Translations under genes and position numbers: made by a program
In this document: one piece after another, positions 1 to 12,400 of the stretch
Position numbering within the stretch: position 1 is the first letter of the stretch
Layout of the letters: every line of letters begins with the position of its first letter
The notes under the pieces: model-generated
The model's input: only the letters and a program-made list of their open reading frames with translations
Told to the model about the DNA's origin: nothing
Databases searched by the model: none
NCBI GenBank assembly: GCA_018398765.1
Contig: JAHBMJ010004820.1
Span: forward strand, 1-64,000
Length of the DNA stretch: 64,000 nt
Origin: Chromera velia
Taxonomy: Eukaryota > Sar > Chromeraceae
Reading direction: 5' to 3'

Positions 1-776
1 GTTCATGGGAATGCGTGTGTGGTCAGCCGCTCTGCGCGTTCAGGTCTGATATGCGGGCACGTTACAAGAATGCTGTTATCCGCAAATCTACCCACCTGTT
101 TGATGGTAAGGGAGTTGTCATTAATGTTCGTTGAATTGCTGTCCTTGCGATGGCCTTTTAATTTTCTCAAGGAACAATATTTGCGTGTTTTGGTCCGTAC
201 GGCCAGCACGGATCTGATTGAAGGATGGTTGAATGAGATTGCGTTTCTGGAGCGCTTTAGGCCAACGATGTATTGAATATGTTTACATGTGTATCTTCCT
301 TATTTCGATTCTTTTTGTCCTATTGATCTTCGATCGAACGTCTCTTTTACGTAGCACACAGAGCCAGAAGCGATAGAAAAAAGACAGTGGCGAGACCGAA
401 GGGGGGGGTCGCGCGTGATGTTGTGTGTTGGAATTGCGGTTGCTCGTCTGGCATGTCAGGATTGAGAGTGTGCGCATTGGTACTGCGGCCTGTGCCAGGA
501 CGATTTTAAATTGTGCGCGCGACCGATCGTTCACGGGGTGGTGTTTGAGCCATGCCGAGATGTATTGATTTTTCGTGCCGTACGTGTATTTGGCATCGAA
601 TTGGCATGCATCCGTCTATCTATACATGCGTACTGAGATACAGGCATGTGAGATTTCGAGTAGAAGGACTGCTCTTCCACTGAACACAGTGCTGCCGCCT
701 ACTAGCACAGTGCGGAGACGGTTAGGACATACGTTACAGCTGTCTGAAGTAACTCCATTTCTAAGGTAACACTAAC

Positions 777-1050
777 TGTTGTCTTTGACTCTTTTTCATG
801 TGTATGTCCTTTGAATGTGCGTTCAGGTAAATCTACCTGAGGGAAACACCATCTCTGAGTACCCATATAGAAGGTGGGTCCATCGTGTGGCATTTGCGTC
901 AGCGGCTTGTTCTTGGTCTGCCAGGCTCTCAAAGCTCTGTTTCTTTTCAGCCTTTTCCATTCCTTTCCGTTTTGAGTCTTTCTGCGTCTCTACGGGCGTG
1001 TATCTTAGTGTGTGTACATATATGTGTGTTGGTGTAGGTGTAGGTGTAGA

Positions 1051-1084
<34 letters not shown>

Positions 1085-1845
1085 TGTGTGTATGTAAATA
1101 CGTGAGAAGGGGGGTCCGTGCATGTTAGAAAGCTTTTTCATTTCGGCACTAGCTCTTGCTGCTTGTGTGTTTGAAACAATGAGCCTGAGTGCCCCTATAT
1201 TCCAATCAGGACATAATTCATGCATGCAGGTGTGTGTATATATATGTGTATATATATGTGTGTGTGTATATATGTGAGGAGACAAATCCTCAGGGGCTGG
1301 TTTCCAGATTGTTTTGAAACCTTTTAAATTTTCTTTTTTTTTTCCTCTCCCTGTTCTTGCTGTTGTCTTTGACTCTTTTCAATATGTATGTCCTTTGAAT
1401 GTGCATTCAAGTAAATCCACCTGAGGGAAGCACCATCTCTGAGTACCCATGTAGAAGGTGGGTCCATCGTGCGGCATTTATGTCAGCGGCTTGTTCTTGA
1501 TCTGCCAGGTTCTCAAAGCTCTGTTTCTTTTCAGCCTTTTCTGTTCTTTTCCGTTTTGAGTCTTTCTGCGTCTCTACGGGCGTGTATCTTAGTGTGTGTA
1601 CATACATGTATGTTGGTATGAGTGTAAGTGTAGATGTATGTGTGTGTGTGTATGTGTATGTATATGTGTGTGCGTGTGTGTGTGTATGTGTGTGTGTGTG
1701 TGTGTATGTAAATGCGTAAAAAGAGGGGTCCGTGCATGTTGGAAAGCTTTTTTATTTCGGCACTAGCTCTTGCTGCTTGTTTGTTTGAAACAATGAGCCT
1801 GCATGCCCCTATATTCCAATCAGGACATAATTCATGCATGCAGGT
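777..1845. repeat. Tandem duplication of a ~470-bp block
   Basis: The block 777-1231 is repeated at 1361-1845, offset about 584 bp. Both copies start near GTCTTTGACTC, contain GTACCCAT and GGTGGGTCCATCGTG, pass through a TG-rich stretch, and end in ATTCATGCATGCAGGT. They differ by scattered substitutions and by the length of the internal TG tract. No coding frame is conserved between copies. Confidence 0.8.
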
Positions 1846-1849
1846 ATAT

Positions 1850-1892
<43 letters not shown>

Positions 1893-2130
1893 TATGTGTG
1901 TGTGTTTGTGCATTTGTGTGTGTGAGAGAGAGAGAGGGGAAGAGGGAGAGAGAGAGAGAATAACAAAAGTAATGCCAACATGTGGTTCTGCTTCTGGTGA
2001 CCAGCGTGTCTTCGTGAACGTGCATTTGTATGTTTGTGTGTATGTGTGTGTATGTGTATGTATGTGTGTGTGTGTATGTGTGTGTGTATGTGTGTATGTG
2101 TATGTGTGAATATGTATGTGTATGCATGTA

Positions 2131-2170
<40 letters not shown>

Positions 2171-2645
2171 TGTGTGTGTGTGTCTATGTATGTGTGTGTG
2201 TGCTCTCCCTCTCTCGGTCTCCTTCCGTCCCAGCGCTTCTCTGCCTGCTCTTTTCCGGCCTATGTTCCTTTCCTTCCCCCACCACCACCACACACTCTGT
2301 CTGTCTATCTGTCTGTCTCTCTGTGTGTACATATGTGTGTGTGGTGTGTTTGCCTACATAAGTATATAGTACGTGCACGCGTGTAAAGCTGTATGAGGAA
2401 GGTGAATGAAACGTAGAAAACGGTAAAGAAGGAAGAAAAACAAGAAGATATGCATCTGAGGCCTTTTATCTGTGTGTGTGTGTGTGTATGTGTGTGTGTG
2501 TGTATGTGTGTGGGTATATGTGTGTGTGTGTGCATGTGCATGTAAGCAATATTAAGCACGAGATGAAAGCAAAAGGCAAAAGGAGGCAGAGGAATACAGA
2601 GGTGGTCGTGCGGGTTCGCACGTTTGTGTTGTCTCTCTCTCTCTT

Positions 2646-2713
<68 letters not shown>

Positions 2714-2720
2714 ACTGGTG
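1846..2720. repeat. TG/GTAT microsatellite cluster
   Basis: Near-continuous (TG)n, (TGTA)n and short (GA)n/(CT)n runs occur at 1846-2200, 2470-2540 and 2630-2710, separated by short unique stretches. Long open frames here encode only Cys/Val or His/Thr runs and are repeat artefacts. Confidence 0.9.
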
Positions 2721-3630
2721 TGTGCATATTTTGTTTCATGATTGAAGCCAGAGTGGACTTTTACTGCGTCGTACACAACAATTGCTTCAAGTTCAGCAAG
2801 TCATTGGCAGCAAGTCATTGGATATGCGGTGCAAAAGATGCTGTAGGTTTCGGTGCCAACTTTTGTAGCGGTACTAAGCGGTACACACTGGCAGGTGAAG
2901 GTGTACCTGTATCTATCCTAGATGGTATCTTATGAATGTTTATTTATACAAACAACTACTCACTATTTTATGCCTGTAAATTACTTTAATGTTTTCATTT
3001 CTTTAACTGTTTTCATTTATTTAAAGCAAATTTCAAACATGAATTAGACTAAATTTAAGAATCAGTTATAGTATTATAAATTTTCCGTATCTTATTCATA
3101 TATATGTACGTACGTGAATGTATAGTTATATTATAATATGTATCATCCTAGGTATTATCATTATTAATTCTGCTATACATTCTGATAGTTGAACTTATTA
3201 TAAATGCAGTTTAAACAACAAAACAATGTTTAATATCATTAGAAATTGTTTTAAAATGCTCTAGAAAATATGTAGATACTTCATAATTTTGGAGACCGTT
3301 TGGGTGTTGGAGACCATTTTAAAAAATTTTTTCTTAAAGGCCCTTAGAACAAAAAAAAAGAATATAACACTGAAAATCTTAAAGTACTATAACAAAATAT
3401 TCTATCGTTTTTATCTCTAATCTACATTTCTCTTTCTTCTTACCTAATCATCTCTTTATCTTATATATATAAATCTCCTCCCTTGCACTACTCCCTTCAC
3501 TACCAACGGTTTAGGGTATGAAAGGATGATCTTTGTTTCTCTATTCTTTAATCTTATTTCTGTATTATTCTTTTGTTCTCTTCTATGTTCTATACAGTAC
3601 TTACTGTCTCTCCGCCGTCTCGCCGTTATG

Positions 3631-3859
3631 ACTATTCAGTATATAGGCCAAGTTGTCGGGTTTTTTTTGTACTGATTACGGAGTTAGGGGGGTCAAGGAC
3701 CCCAAAATAACCTTTAACACCCACTTTCAAAATTATTTCTAATGAGTTCCTAACCATATTATGATATTAACTCTTGAAAACACTTCATTAACCTTCCAAT
3801 GTGCCATTTGTACTAATTACGGAGTTAGACCCGACAACTCGGTCTATATGCTGAATAGT
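3631..3859. mobile_element. Small MITE-like inverted-repeat element (229 bp)
   Basis: The sequence starting ACTATTCAGTATATAGGCC at 3631-3660 is mirrored by the inverted sequence at 3830-3859, giving terminal inverted repeats of about 30 bp with only a few mismatches. Just inside lies a near-identical direct word, GTACT(G/A)ATTACGGAGTTAG, near 3669 and 3811. There is no coding capacity. I could not define a target-site duplication, so the superfamily is unknown. Confidence 0.65.
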
Positions 3860-4671
3860 TACTGTCGTGATGTACGCCAACGCGCGCAGCCTTGCACCTC
3901 CGCGCGCACATTCCGCACGTGCGATTTTTTTTTTTTAACACATTAACTAATATGTCTTACTGTTGCACCTATATTCTAAGATTTAGTCTGCATGCGGTGC
4001 GTAGCGTCAGCGTGCAAAAGGGCTCTCGGGTAGAATGTTTTGTAAGTGGCCCCGGAAAGCGAAGCGGGGGGCACTTATCAAACAATCCCTTGAGCCCACG
4101 ATGCATGCAGCTTTCGTCAAAAAAAGGCTCCGGAAAGAACTGTCCCCCCGGGCCGGAAAAGCGCCGACCGATTCCTGAAGTGCCCTGATGCGCGTGCGTC
4201 AAATTGTTGAGATGCGTGCGTCAGATGAAGGCAAAATACATGCTTTCCGGGGCCGTTCGCACGCTTGCGTGCGTCAGATACCTCACGCTGCATGCGTTTT
4301 CCGGGGTCACTTTCCGCGGGGGGGCTGTATGGGGGCCGTGCAAAGGAATTCCTACCGATACGCAAGCAGGGTGAGCGCACGTGCGTCTCTGAGTGACCAG
4401 ACTCGCAGACAGTGACACTCTAGCTGCTCCAGAAGCAATGTGAAGCTCGACATAGCTCGACATGAAGGCACTGTCAGCTAGCAGATCTGAGACAGGAGCT
4501 AGCGGGTGGCTGCTGGATTGAATCGGAAGAGCTTTGAATTCCTTTGAGGGATCATCTCTGGACATTTCGTTCCGAATGAGGCGTCTAGACGTCTCCCATT
4601 TTTGAGAGACCTTTCACAGGCTCCGACGAGTGGCCTGGTGCTGTCTCCTTCCTGCTTTCCTTCCAGAGACG

Positions 4672-5840
4672 ATGTCCGACGAGCTCTTGCAGCATGTGCC
4701 CATCCATGCGGCTCCTCATGACTGTGCAGTCGGCCAGAGAGGGAAGTATTTTTCGATTAAGTACGATGGACAAGTTTATGCAGGTCAGAAAGTCTCCACA
4801 CGTCTCCCCGTCGACTTATTTCAATGGACGGCAATAAAGCGTCAGATGATTCATCATGAGGGCTTGATCTCTTTTCTCTATTGATGTCCTACTGCAGGTG
4901 TGCTTGTGAATTTCAACAAAGAACAATTCTGCAAACCGGAGGTGAGTTCAGCACACAAGTTTTTGGAGAAGGCAGCGAATCGAAAAAGCGTGGCGGAGTT
5001 CCAGCAAGAGATCCTTCGGGAGGAGGAATTTAATAAATATGGAGAAGACAAAGAGAAGTCCAAGCTTCAGCCATTGCCGGCGGAGATCGTGCCAGCCAAG
5101 CGAAAGGGAGCTTCCGATCTGGGGGTTTCAGAACTCAAGGACCTCATCCAGAAGCAGACGGCGAGCAGATCCTCGATAGCGGTCATCGGGGCAGGGTTGG
5201 CCGGACTCAGGTGGGTGGGTGCATGGTGATGTGCACAGAATTTTCTTCTCCTCTGTTCGAGGGGTTCGTGTGTTAAATGGACTTTGTCATGCATGTTTGT
5301 CCTGTAGACCCACAAGTGTCATAACAGTCTCTCTACACACGCACTGTCATGTTGATGCTGGGGGATGAAGGGGGCCTTGGGTATTCGGATAGTGAGGATT
5401 CTTCAAGTGCTTTTTTCGCTGAAAATGTTGGCGAGCATCCGCATTGATTGGTCCCGAGATTTTTCTCTCTCTCTTTCATGGATCCAGGGACGCGTCTCTC
5501 CACTTCGTTCAAAAAACTTCTTTCCCTGCCTCCATGGGGCTAGTGGGGTCTCTCTCCATGTGTTTCTTTGACTTCTCTGCGTGGGGTCATGTTGCTGTGA
5601 GGTGGCGTGGGGTGAGATCGCAACGGATTCGGCAATTGAGAGCACCTAGAGAGAGGGGGGGGGATAGAAGGAGTGGTCTCAAATTTATGGATAATTTGAA
5701 TCTGCCGGCTGACGTTGCAGGGTTGGGGGGTAAGTTGGGGGGATCATGGCTGTCTCACTTGACTGATTTTCTTCTCGTAAGTACTGATTCTCTTCATCAT
5801 CTCCCTCCCCCCATCCTCTCTCTTTCTCTCACTGTTTGCC

Positions 5841-5878
<38 letters not shown>

Positions 5879-8800
5879 GCGGCGGTGAAGCTGCTGGAAA
5901 GTGGACACAGGGTGAAGGTCGGCCTCTCTCTTTTCTTTCTCCCCCTCCGTCTGTCCCCTTCTCTTTCTGTTTTCTTTTTCCTCTGTCACTCAGACAACGA
6001 AAGAATGAGAGACAGACAAGGCGCTTTCTCGTCTTGTGGCGACCTTGAATGATGCAACCTTATCCGCTCCCTTTACAGAGCTGCGGACAGAACACTTGAC
6101 GTCGATGCTCACACCCCTTCTCTCTCTTTTGCAGATGGTGTTTCTCTCATGTTCCCCTTCTGGCGCCTCCTGTATCCGTCTTTTCGTCGTCCCCATACTT
6201 TTCCTCTAAACTATTCTTTTTCCATTCCTTTCTACGGATACTAGGTGTCGAAGTGTCTCCGTGCATGAATGCCTGCGTGCATGCAGATTTTTGAGGCCCG
6301 AGACCGAGTCGGCGGCAGAGTGCTTACAGACTCTGTCGAGTTGAGCAACGGGAAGGTGGTCACTTATGACCTGGTCAGTCGTTTGCTCGCTTGCAGTCGT
6401 TTCACTCAGAGTGTTCGGTCGCTGGGTTGGTTACTTCTTTATTGATAGGAGCATTGCACTGTGACTAATGTCAGCTGTGAGGTGGCGAGCTCGTAAGTCG
6501 GCAAATGAAGCTACGGGTGGATGCGATGAAACGGAAGCCCGAATTCCATTCCTTCCTTCCCCCCTCTCTGGCTCCCTTCCTCGCTTCCTTCTTTCCAGGT
6601 AGATGGATGGACTGATACCATTTCTGGGATTTCCGTTTCCCGAATGGTGTGACTCTCTCTGTGTTTGTGAGTGCACTCGAATGCTTCAGTCGTCTCATCT
6701 GACAGCAGGCAGGTAGGACTGACTGACTTTCTAAGCCCAAAGTATCGGCCCGTTTCCTCTCCTCTTTTTTTCTCTTTTCTTTCACGGACGGATGGATAAA
6801 CGGATAGAGGCATCATGGATGAACGCTTGCATGCATGCATGCAGGGAGCCTCTTGGATCCACGGCATTGAGGGGACCTGTGCCTCGGAGATGGATTGTTT
6901 GAAGGAGAATCCGATCTTCACTCTGGCACAGGAGGAACAGCTGCCAACTCTTTTCGTCCGTCCGTTTCCTTGTTTGTTTATTTGTTTATTTGTTTATGTG
7001 TTAGTGGTCCGAACGAGAATGCATTCCTTACTGAATGGAATGACAATCGATGGATGGATGGATGGTTTTTTGAGAGGGATAAGTTTCTGTTCCCTCTTTC
7101 TCGTAATTCCTTTAGTGATCTTTGCTGTCGTCATCCATCCTGTTCATCGATCGATCGATCGACTCTTCTCCACTCTCGCATAGGAAAGTAAGTCGGGACA
7201 ATAATTTGTTTCTCTCGTTCATTCTTTTCTTCCTTCCTTCCTTCCTTCCTTCCTTCTTTCCTATCGTTCCTCATTGACGTCAGAAAAGGGCTCTCTCTCT
7301 TTTATTTCTTTTCTTTTTCTTATTCCTTCGTCCCTCCTGCTCCTCTTGTCTGTCTGTCTGCCTGTCTGCCTGCCTGTCTGCCTGTCTGTCTGTCTGCCTG
7401 CCTGCCTGCAGGGAGGAGGTGAGATGCCGAAGTTCCTGTCGGGGACGGCGGGCGAGACAGCCGACAGGCTTTTGGAGAAATTCCGCGATTTCCTCTCAAA
7501 AAAAGTGGAAACGGATGTCAGTCAGGAATCGGGTTTGTTTGTCAATTTGAATGGAACCGTTCTGTGATCTGTGTGTCTGTTTGTCCGCCTGTCTTTCGAA
7601 GTGCAAGCGAATGGGCGGCATTCGAAAAGTGCATGTTGCTTCCCTTATGCGCGGGGACGGAGGGCGAAACCTTCCAGGCATGCATGCGTGCAATGGCGGG
7701 TGAAGCTGCACCTCGCGTCCGTCGATTGGTTCTTCAGTCGAACAACAGGGACGCAAGCAAGAGCGTTAGACGAACAGATCGCCACATACATAGACAGACA
7801 GACAGATAGACAGACATACAGGTGGGAAGGGAGTACGAGTGTTTGCTAAAAGAAAGGAGACATGCAAGATTGACGAAACATAGAACGAAACTCATTCTCT
7901 CTCTCCCCCTTCACCTTTCTCTCTCTGCCTCCACCACGAATACTGCATTGTTCAATTGTTTGTTCCTTTGACTGAATTTACATTGTTCAATTGTTTGTTC
8001 CTTTGACTGAATTTGCATTGTTCAATTGTTTGTTCCTTTGACTGAATTTGCATTGTTCAATTGTTTGTTCCTTTGACTGAATTTGCATTGTTCAATTGTT
8101 TGTTCCTTTGACTGAATTTGCATTTTTCAATTGTTTGTTCCTTTGACTGAATTTACATTTTTCAATTGTTTGTTCCTTTGACTGAATTTGCATTGTTCAA
8201 TTGTTTGTTCCTTTGACTGAATTTGCATTGTTCAATTGTTTGTTCCTTTGACTGAATTTGCATTTTTCAATTGTTTGTTCCTTTGACTGAATTTGCAGAT
8301 CGACTACGACTGGTGCAAATTCGGGGACACACGAGGGGAAAAAGAGAAAATGTCCGCACGAACATATGGTTAGTCTACCTGGTCGGTTGGTTGGTCGGTC
8401 GGTCGGTGGCTGAGCAGACGTTGAGTGATTGAGGAGATTCGTTTCATTGCGTCTTTGTTTGTCTCTCTGTTGTCTTTCCCCTTTTTTGTCTCCGTTTCCA
8501 ACATTCACCCGAGACTCTCTGTCCTTTCCTCCTCCCTCCCTCCTCTGCTGCTTTGTTTGAAGAGCACCTTCTCCCTAAAGCTAGGCTCTCATTTCCCGTA
8601 CCTCTGCCTCCCTCTCCCCCGCCCCCCTCCGTCCCTCCCTGTGTGTGTGCGTGTGCATCTGAAAGCACGTGCGTGTCTCTGTCTGTCTGTGCCTGCGCAG
8701 CCGATGCGTACGAGGACGCGATGAGGACCCGGAAGAATTTTCTGGAGATCCTGGTCGACATCGTTCTCAAAGAGAATCTTGTGACTGCAGAGGAAGTAGA

Positions 8801-9436
8801 GGAGGATGTGAGGGTAAAGCAGGAAGACGAAGAGGGAAGGGCGGCCTGTCAAAATGACCACTCCCCCGCGGCGCAGGCACAGCGTCGACTGGCGGCACGG
8901 GAGAAGAAGATGAGAATCAAGGCCAAGGAAAAGATCCTGCACCTCTTTGGAATGGATGAGAAGAGATTCATGGAGACGGTAAGCGGCCTGGTAGAGGAGG
9001 GAGGGAATCAGGGGAAGGGAAGTGTAGTGGGATACGGTCGGAATCTGATTGCTTGATTGAGTATGGCTTGTGTTTTGGCGTCGTTCTGTCAGTTCATCGG
9101 AGGGCCTCTCTCTCTCCCTCTGTCCCCTGGGAACTGAGCAGCTAGATCATATTCTCCCCCTTTTTTTTAATTCTCTTTTGTTAAGAAAGCTCACTCAGAC
9201 ATGCTCTGAATTGCTCCAGATTTGCCTTCCTTCCTTGCGCGACTGAATGCGTTGACTGAATGCAGATGACTCGTGTGTGGAGATTCCACAAGGACAACAC
9301 AGAGTATTCAACAGGTCTGTTTGTCTGTCTGTCTGGGCAAAAAACGAAAGAACGACATCAGAGAGTCAGTCCGTCTGTCTTTCCGCTCCGCAGTTGGCCC
9401 TTTCGCTCCGCCTCTCTGGCTGGTGTCTCCATTCTG

Positions 9437-9474
<38 letters not shown>

Positions 9475-12400
9475 CGCTTTCTCTCATTCTTTTTTTATTT
9501 TTAGTCATCGCGGTGTGTGACATCTTTTCGACTTCCCGCTCCGAATAATGAAGACATGAATTCAGGAAAGAAAGAAGCGAAATGAGCGCAGGGCAGGGGT
9601 GTCACAGGATCCTTCGACCCGCCTCTACATCTACACATGCGTGCATCCGTCTATCCCCCCTCTCTTTCAGGGCACATGTGCGTGTAATGTGTATAGTGAG
9701 AGTGTGTGTGTGTGTGCGCGCGCGTAATGTGTGTGAGTGAGTGAGTGACTGCAGGTTGTCACATGGTTTGGTTGTCTGCTCGAGAGCAGGTACGCTTGCA
9801 CGGCGGTAAAGAGACAAAGAAAGAAAGAAAGCAAAGTTGATTCGAAGAGCGATCAACAATGTATGCTTCTCCTCGGCGAACCGCCACTTCCCCCCTCTTT
9901 GACGTTGAAGTATGCGTTTGAGAAGGTGTGCGTGTGGGTGCCTCCGAGTGTGTGTTTGTGTGTGTGTGTGCTTTCACATCTCCCCCTCGTTCTCTCTTGT
10001 TTTCTTTCTTTCTTTCTTTCTTTCTTTTTCTTTCTTTCTTTCGTTCTTTCTTTCTTTTCTTTCTTTTTTTCTTTCTTTCTTTCTTTCTTTCTTTCTTTCG
10101 TTCTTTCTTTTCTTTCTTTCTTTCTTTCTTTCTTTCTTTCCTGCTTTATCTTTTTCTTTGTTTCTTCCTTCGGGCTCTTTCAGGATCAGATCGCAGAGGC
10201 TGTGGGGTTCCAAGGAGATCATCACATCTTCTGGAGAGGCTTTCAGCAGGTAGGAAAATGGGTGGTCGGGTGGTATGTCTGTCTGTCTCTCTGTCTGTGT
10301 GTGTGTCTGTCTCTCTGTCTGTCTGTGTGTGTGTCCGTAGTTGAGCTTCTCTTCTCTCTTTTCTTCTCTCCTTTTCTTTTTCTGGCCTGCCAAATCGATT
10401 CATTTGTATGCATCTGTTTCGCCATTTTGCTTTCTTCCTGCCTTCTTGCTCTGGTCCTTCATTCGTGTACATAGAGAGAGAGATTTGTATTTCTTCACAA
10501 GGATTCAATGTTTTTGTCTGTCTCTGTCTCTGTATCGGCATATCTCTGCCACAAGGTTTGTTGTGCTGTTTGCGTGAGACGAAAGAGAGAGGGAAGAAGA
10601 AAATACATCTGTCGTTTGCCCGTTGGGCTTCTGTGAGTGAACTTTTTGTTTTCTTCTTTTTGGTTTCTTTCTTCCTTCTCTGTTTCCTTACTGACTTCCT
10701 TTTTTTGTCTGCTGTGTATGTGAAAAGACAAAGAGAGGAAAAAAAGAAAGAAAAATACACTCGTCTGTCTGTCTCTGTCTCTGTCCATCCAGGTTGCCAC
10801 GAGATTGAAGCGCAGGATTCAGTGCTTTGAAGACGACTCCACCCGGGGTGTGGAGCGTGACGATCACGAGAGGCCTGAGGGAAATCAAGTGAAGAGAGCC
10901 AAAAGGCCAATCCTGCTCCTCAACACGCCCATTCATGCAATCACGTGAGCCTGAGAGAGACTGCCTTGCAGCATGACGTCATGCATCCTGGATGGATAGA
11001 TACTTTCGCTGGAAAGATATGGAGAACCAGAAAAGCGTGTACATGTAGCGTCAAGCAAGAAAACGCGTGCACGCTTTTGCTTTTGCTTTGATGCGAAGGT
11101 CCGAAGCATAGGCCACTTAGCTACCGATTGTGTCTCCTATTTGCGCATATGTTTGATGGGTCTCTAACGCATGTGTTTGTTTTGAATCTCGAACTTTTTG
11201 AGTGGAGGACTAGACGTCTTTTGCCCTCACTCTGTTTTTTGCTTCCCGTTGTTTCTCCTCTACTCTCCGCTCCTCTCTCCTCTTCTCCTCCCACGAGAGC
11301 ATCTCTGAGCAACACCAGCAAGAAAATGCCTCTTTTTGAATCTCTTCTGTTCCCTCTTTCTTCTCCGCTCTTCTTTTCCCTTTGTGCCTGCCTGCCTGGC
11401 TACAGGATCCAAGGGGCCAATAAGGTCATCCTCCGATCCCCAGCCAGCAAGGACCCGTAAGTCCGCTATGCAGTCAGACTGAATGGGTGCACGTCCGGTG
11501 AAGAGATTTAGTCACGAATGAAGGTAGACACAGAGCGGTAAGAAGAATTCAGATACATGTGTGTACTGTGAAGATACCCTTCGTCTCTACATGAAGCAGT
11601 CCGAGCTATAGAGAGAGCTTGTCATCGATGCATACGACTTGTAAACCCGTCCATTTGAAAGTTCATTGAGGGAGGAAGATTCTGCACATCCTAAGCCCCG
11701 CTCTTCCTTATTCTCTTCTGTTTCCAAGGCTCTTTCGGATGGACCTAGAAAAGTATGGATCCGCAGGAGGTCATGTAGATCTAAATGGGTTTCGCTGCTT
11801 TCCCCTCAGCCCTCTTCCTCACCTCTCCTCTCTCCCTCACCTTGCCCTTTGTGTGTTGTGTGTTTGTGTGCAGAGAGTCCTTTGACTATTGTATCTGCAC
11901 GATGCCTCTGGAAGTTCTCCGCACCTCGATGGGTATTTCCGACAGGCAAGCTCGGTTCTCCGGAAAAGCCAAGAGCAAGAGCGAATTCACGTCCGTCTCA
12001 TCGCCCAGAGTAAGAGTGAAGAGGGAAGAGGGGGACGAGGACATGAATGGGGAGGGCTCGCGAGGCGCGCAGGGTGTCGACGAGCAAAGCAGCCACATGA
12101 ACAAACCCACGGCATACAAGGCCGAAAGGACAGGCAGAGTCGACATACGTTCGTGTGAGGACAGAGACAAGGTCGGTCAGCGAGCCGGAGGGTATGCACT
12201 GAACTCCCTGGCACTTTTGAGCTTTCATTTTTTACCGAAGCGCAATCCGACCGACCATCCTCCCATGCAGCCAGTCTGAAGTGCAAACACCCACGGCGCC
12301 TTCTCTCTCATTCACAGCATTTCTTGTCCAAATGTCAAAGAGATACAAAGGGAAACAGCCAGCAAAGGGGGGTGCATAACTTCTCATCAGCACTCATTCG

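Larger units (their letters stand above)
1..4671. other. Intergenic region upstream of the amine oxidase gene
   Basis: I see no convincing gene here. Positions 1-780 are unremarkable mixed sequence. Positions 777-2720 are dominated by TG-rich microsatellites and a tandem duplication, and every long open frame there is a translation of repeats. Positions 2940-3870 are AT-rich and hold a small inverted-repeat element. Positions 3990-4420 hold repeated GTGCGTCAGAT-like and TTTCCGGGG-like words with no clear frame. A pyrimidine-rich tract ending in TTCCAG at 4666, just before the first ATG of the next gene, could be the acceptor of a 5' UTR intron. Confidence 0.6.

Noticed and set aside
1834-2386. 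Many Cys/Val-rich and His/Thr-rich frames
   Set aside because: Pure translations of (TG)n and (CA)n microsatellites; the same applies at 39238-39860 and 51308-52100.
6991-7060. Possible extra exon ([14 protein letters not shown]) in the amine oxidase gene
   Set aside because: The only acceptor (GTTAG at about 7006) does not fit the phase of its neighbours, and the flanking exons already join in frame without it.
7946-8295. Regular 35-bp repeats resembling a CRISPR array
   Set aside because: The units are contiguous without unique spacers and lie inside an intron of a eukaryotic gene; it is a minisatellite.
9863-10474. Phe/Leu/Ser-rich frames suggesting membrane proteins
   Set aside because: They translate (TTTC)n and (TTCC)n runs in introns; the same holds near 29148-29709 and 50268-50832.
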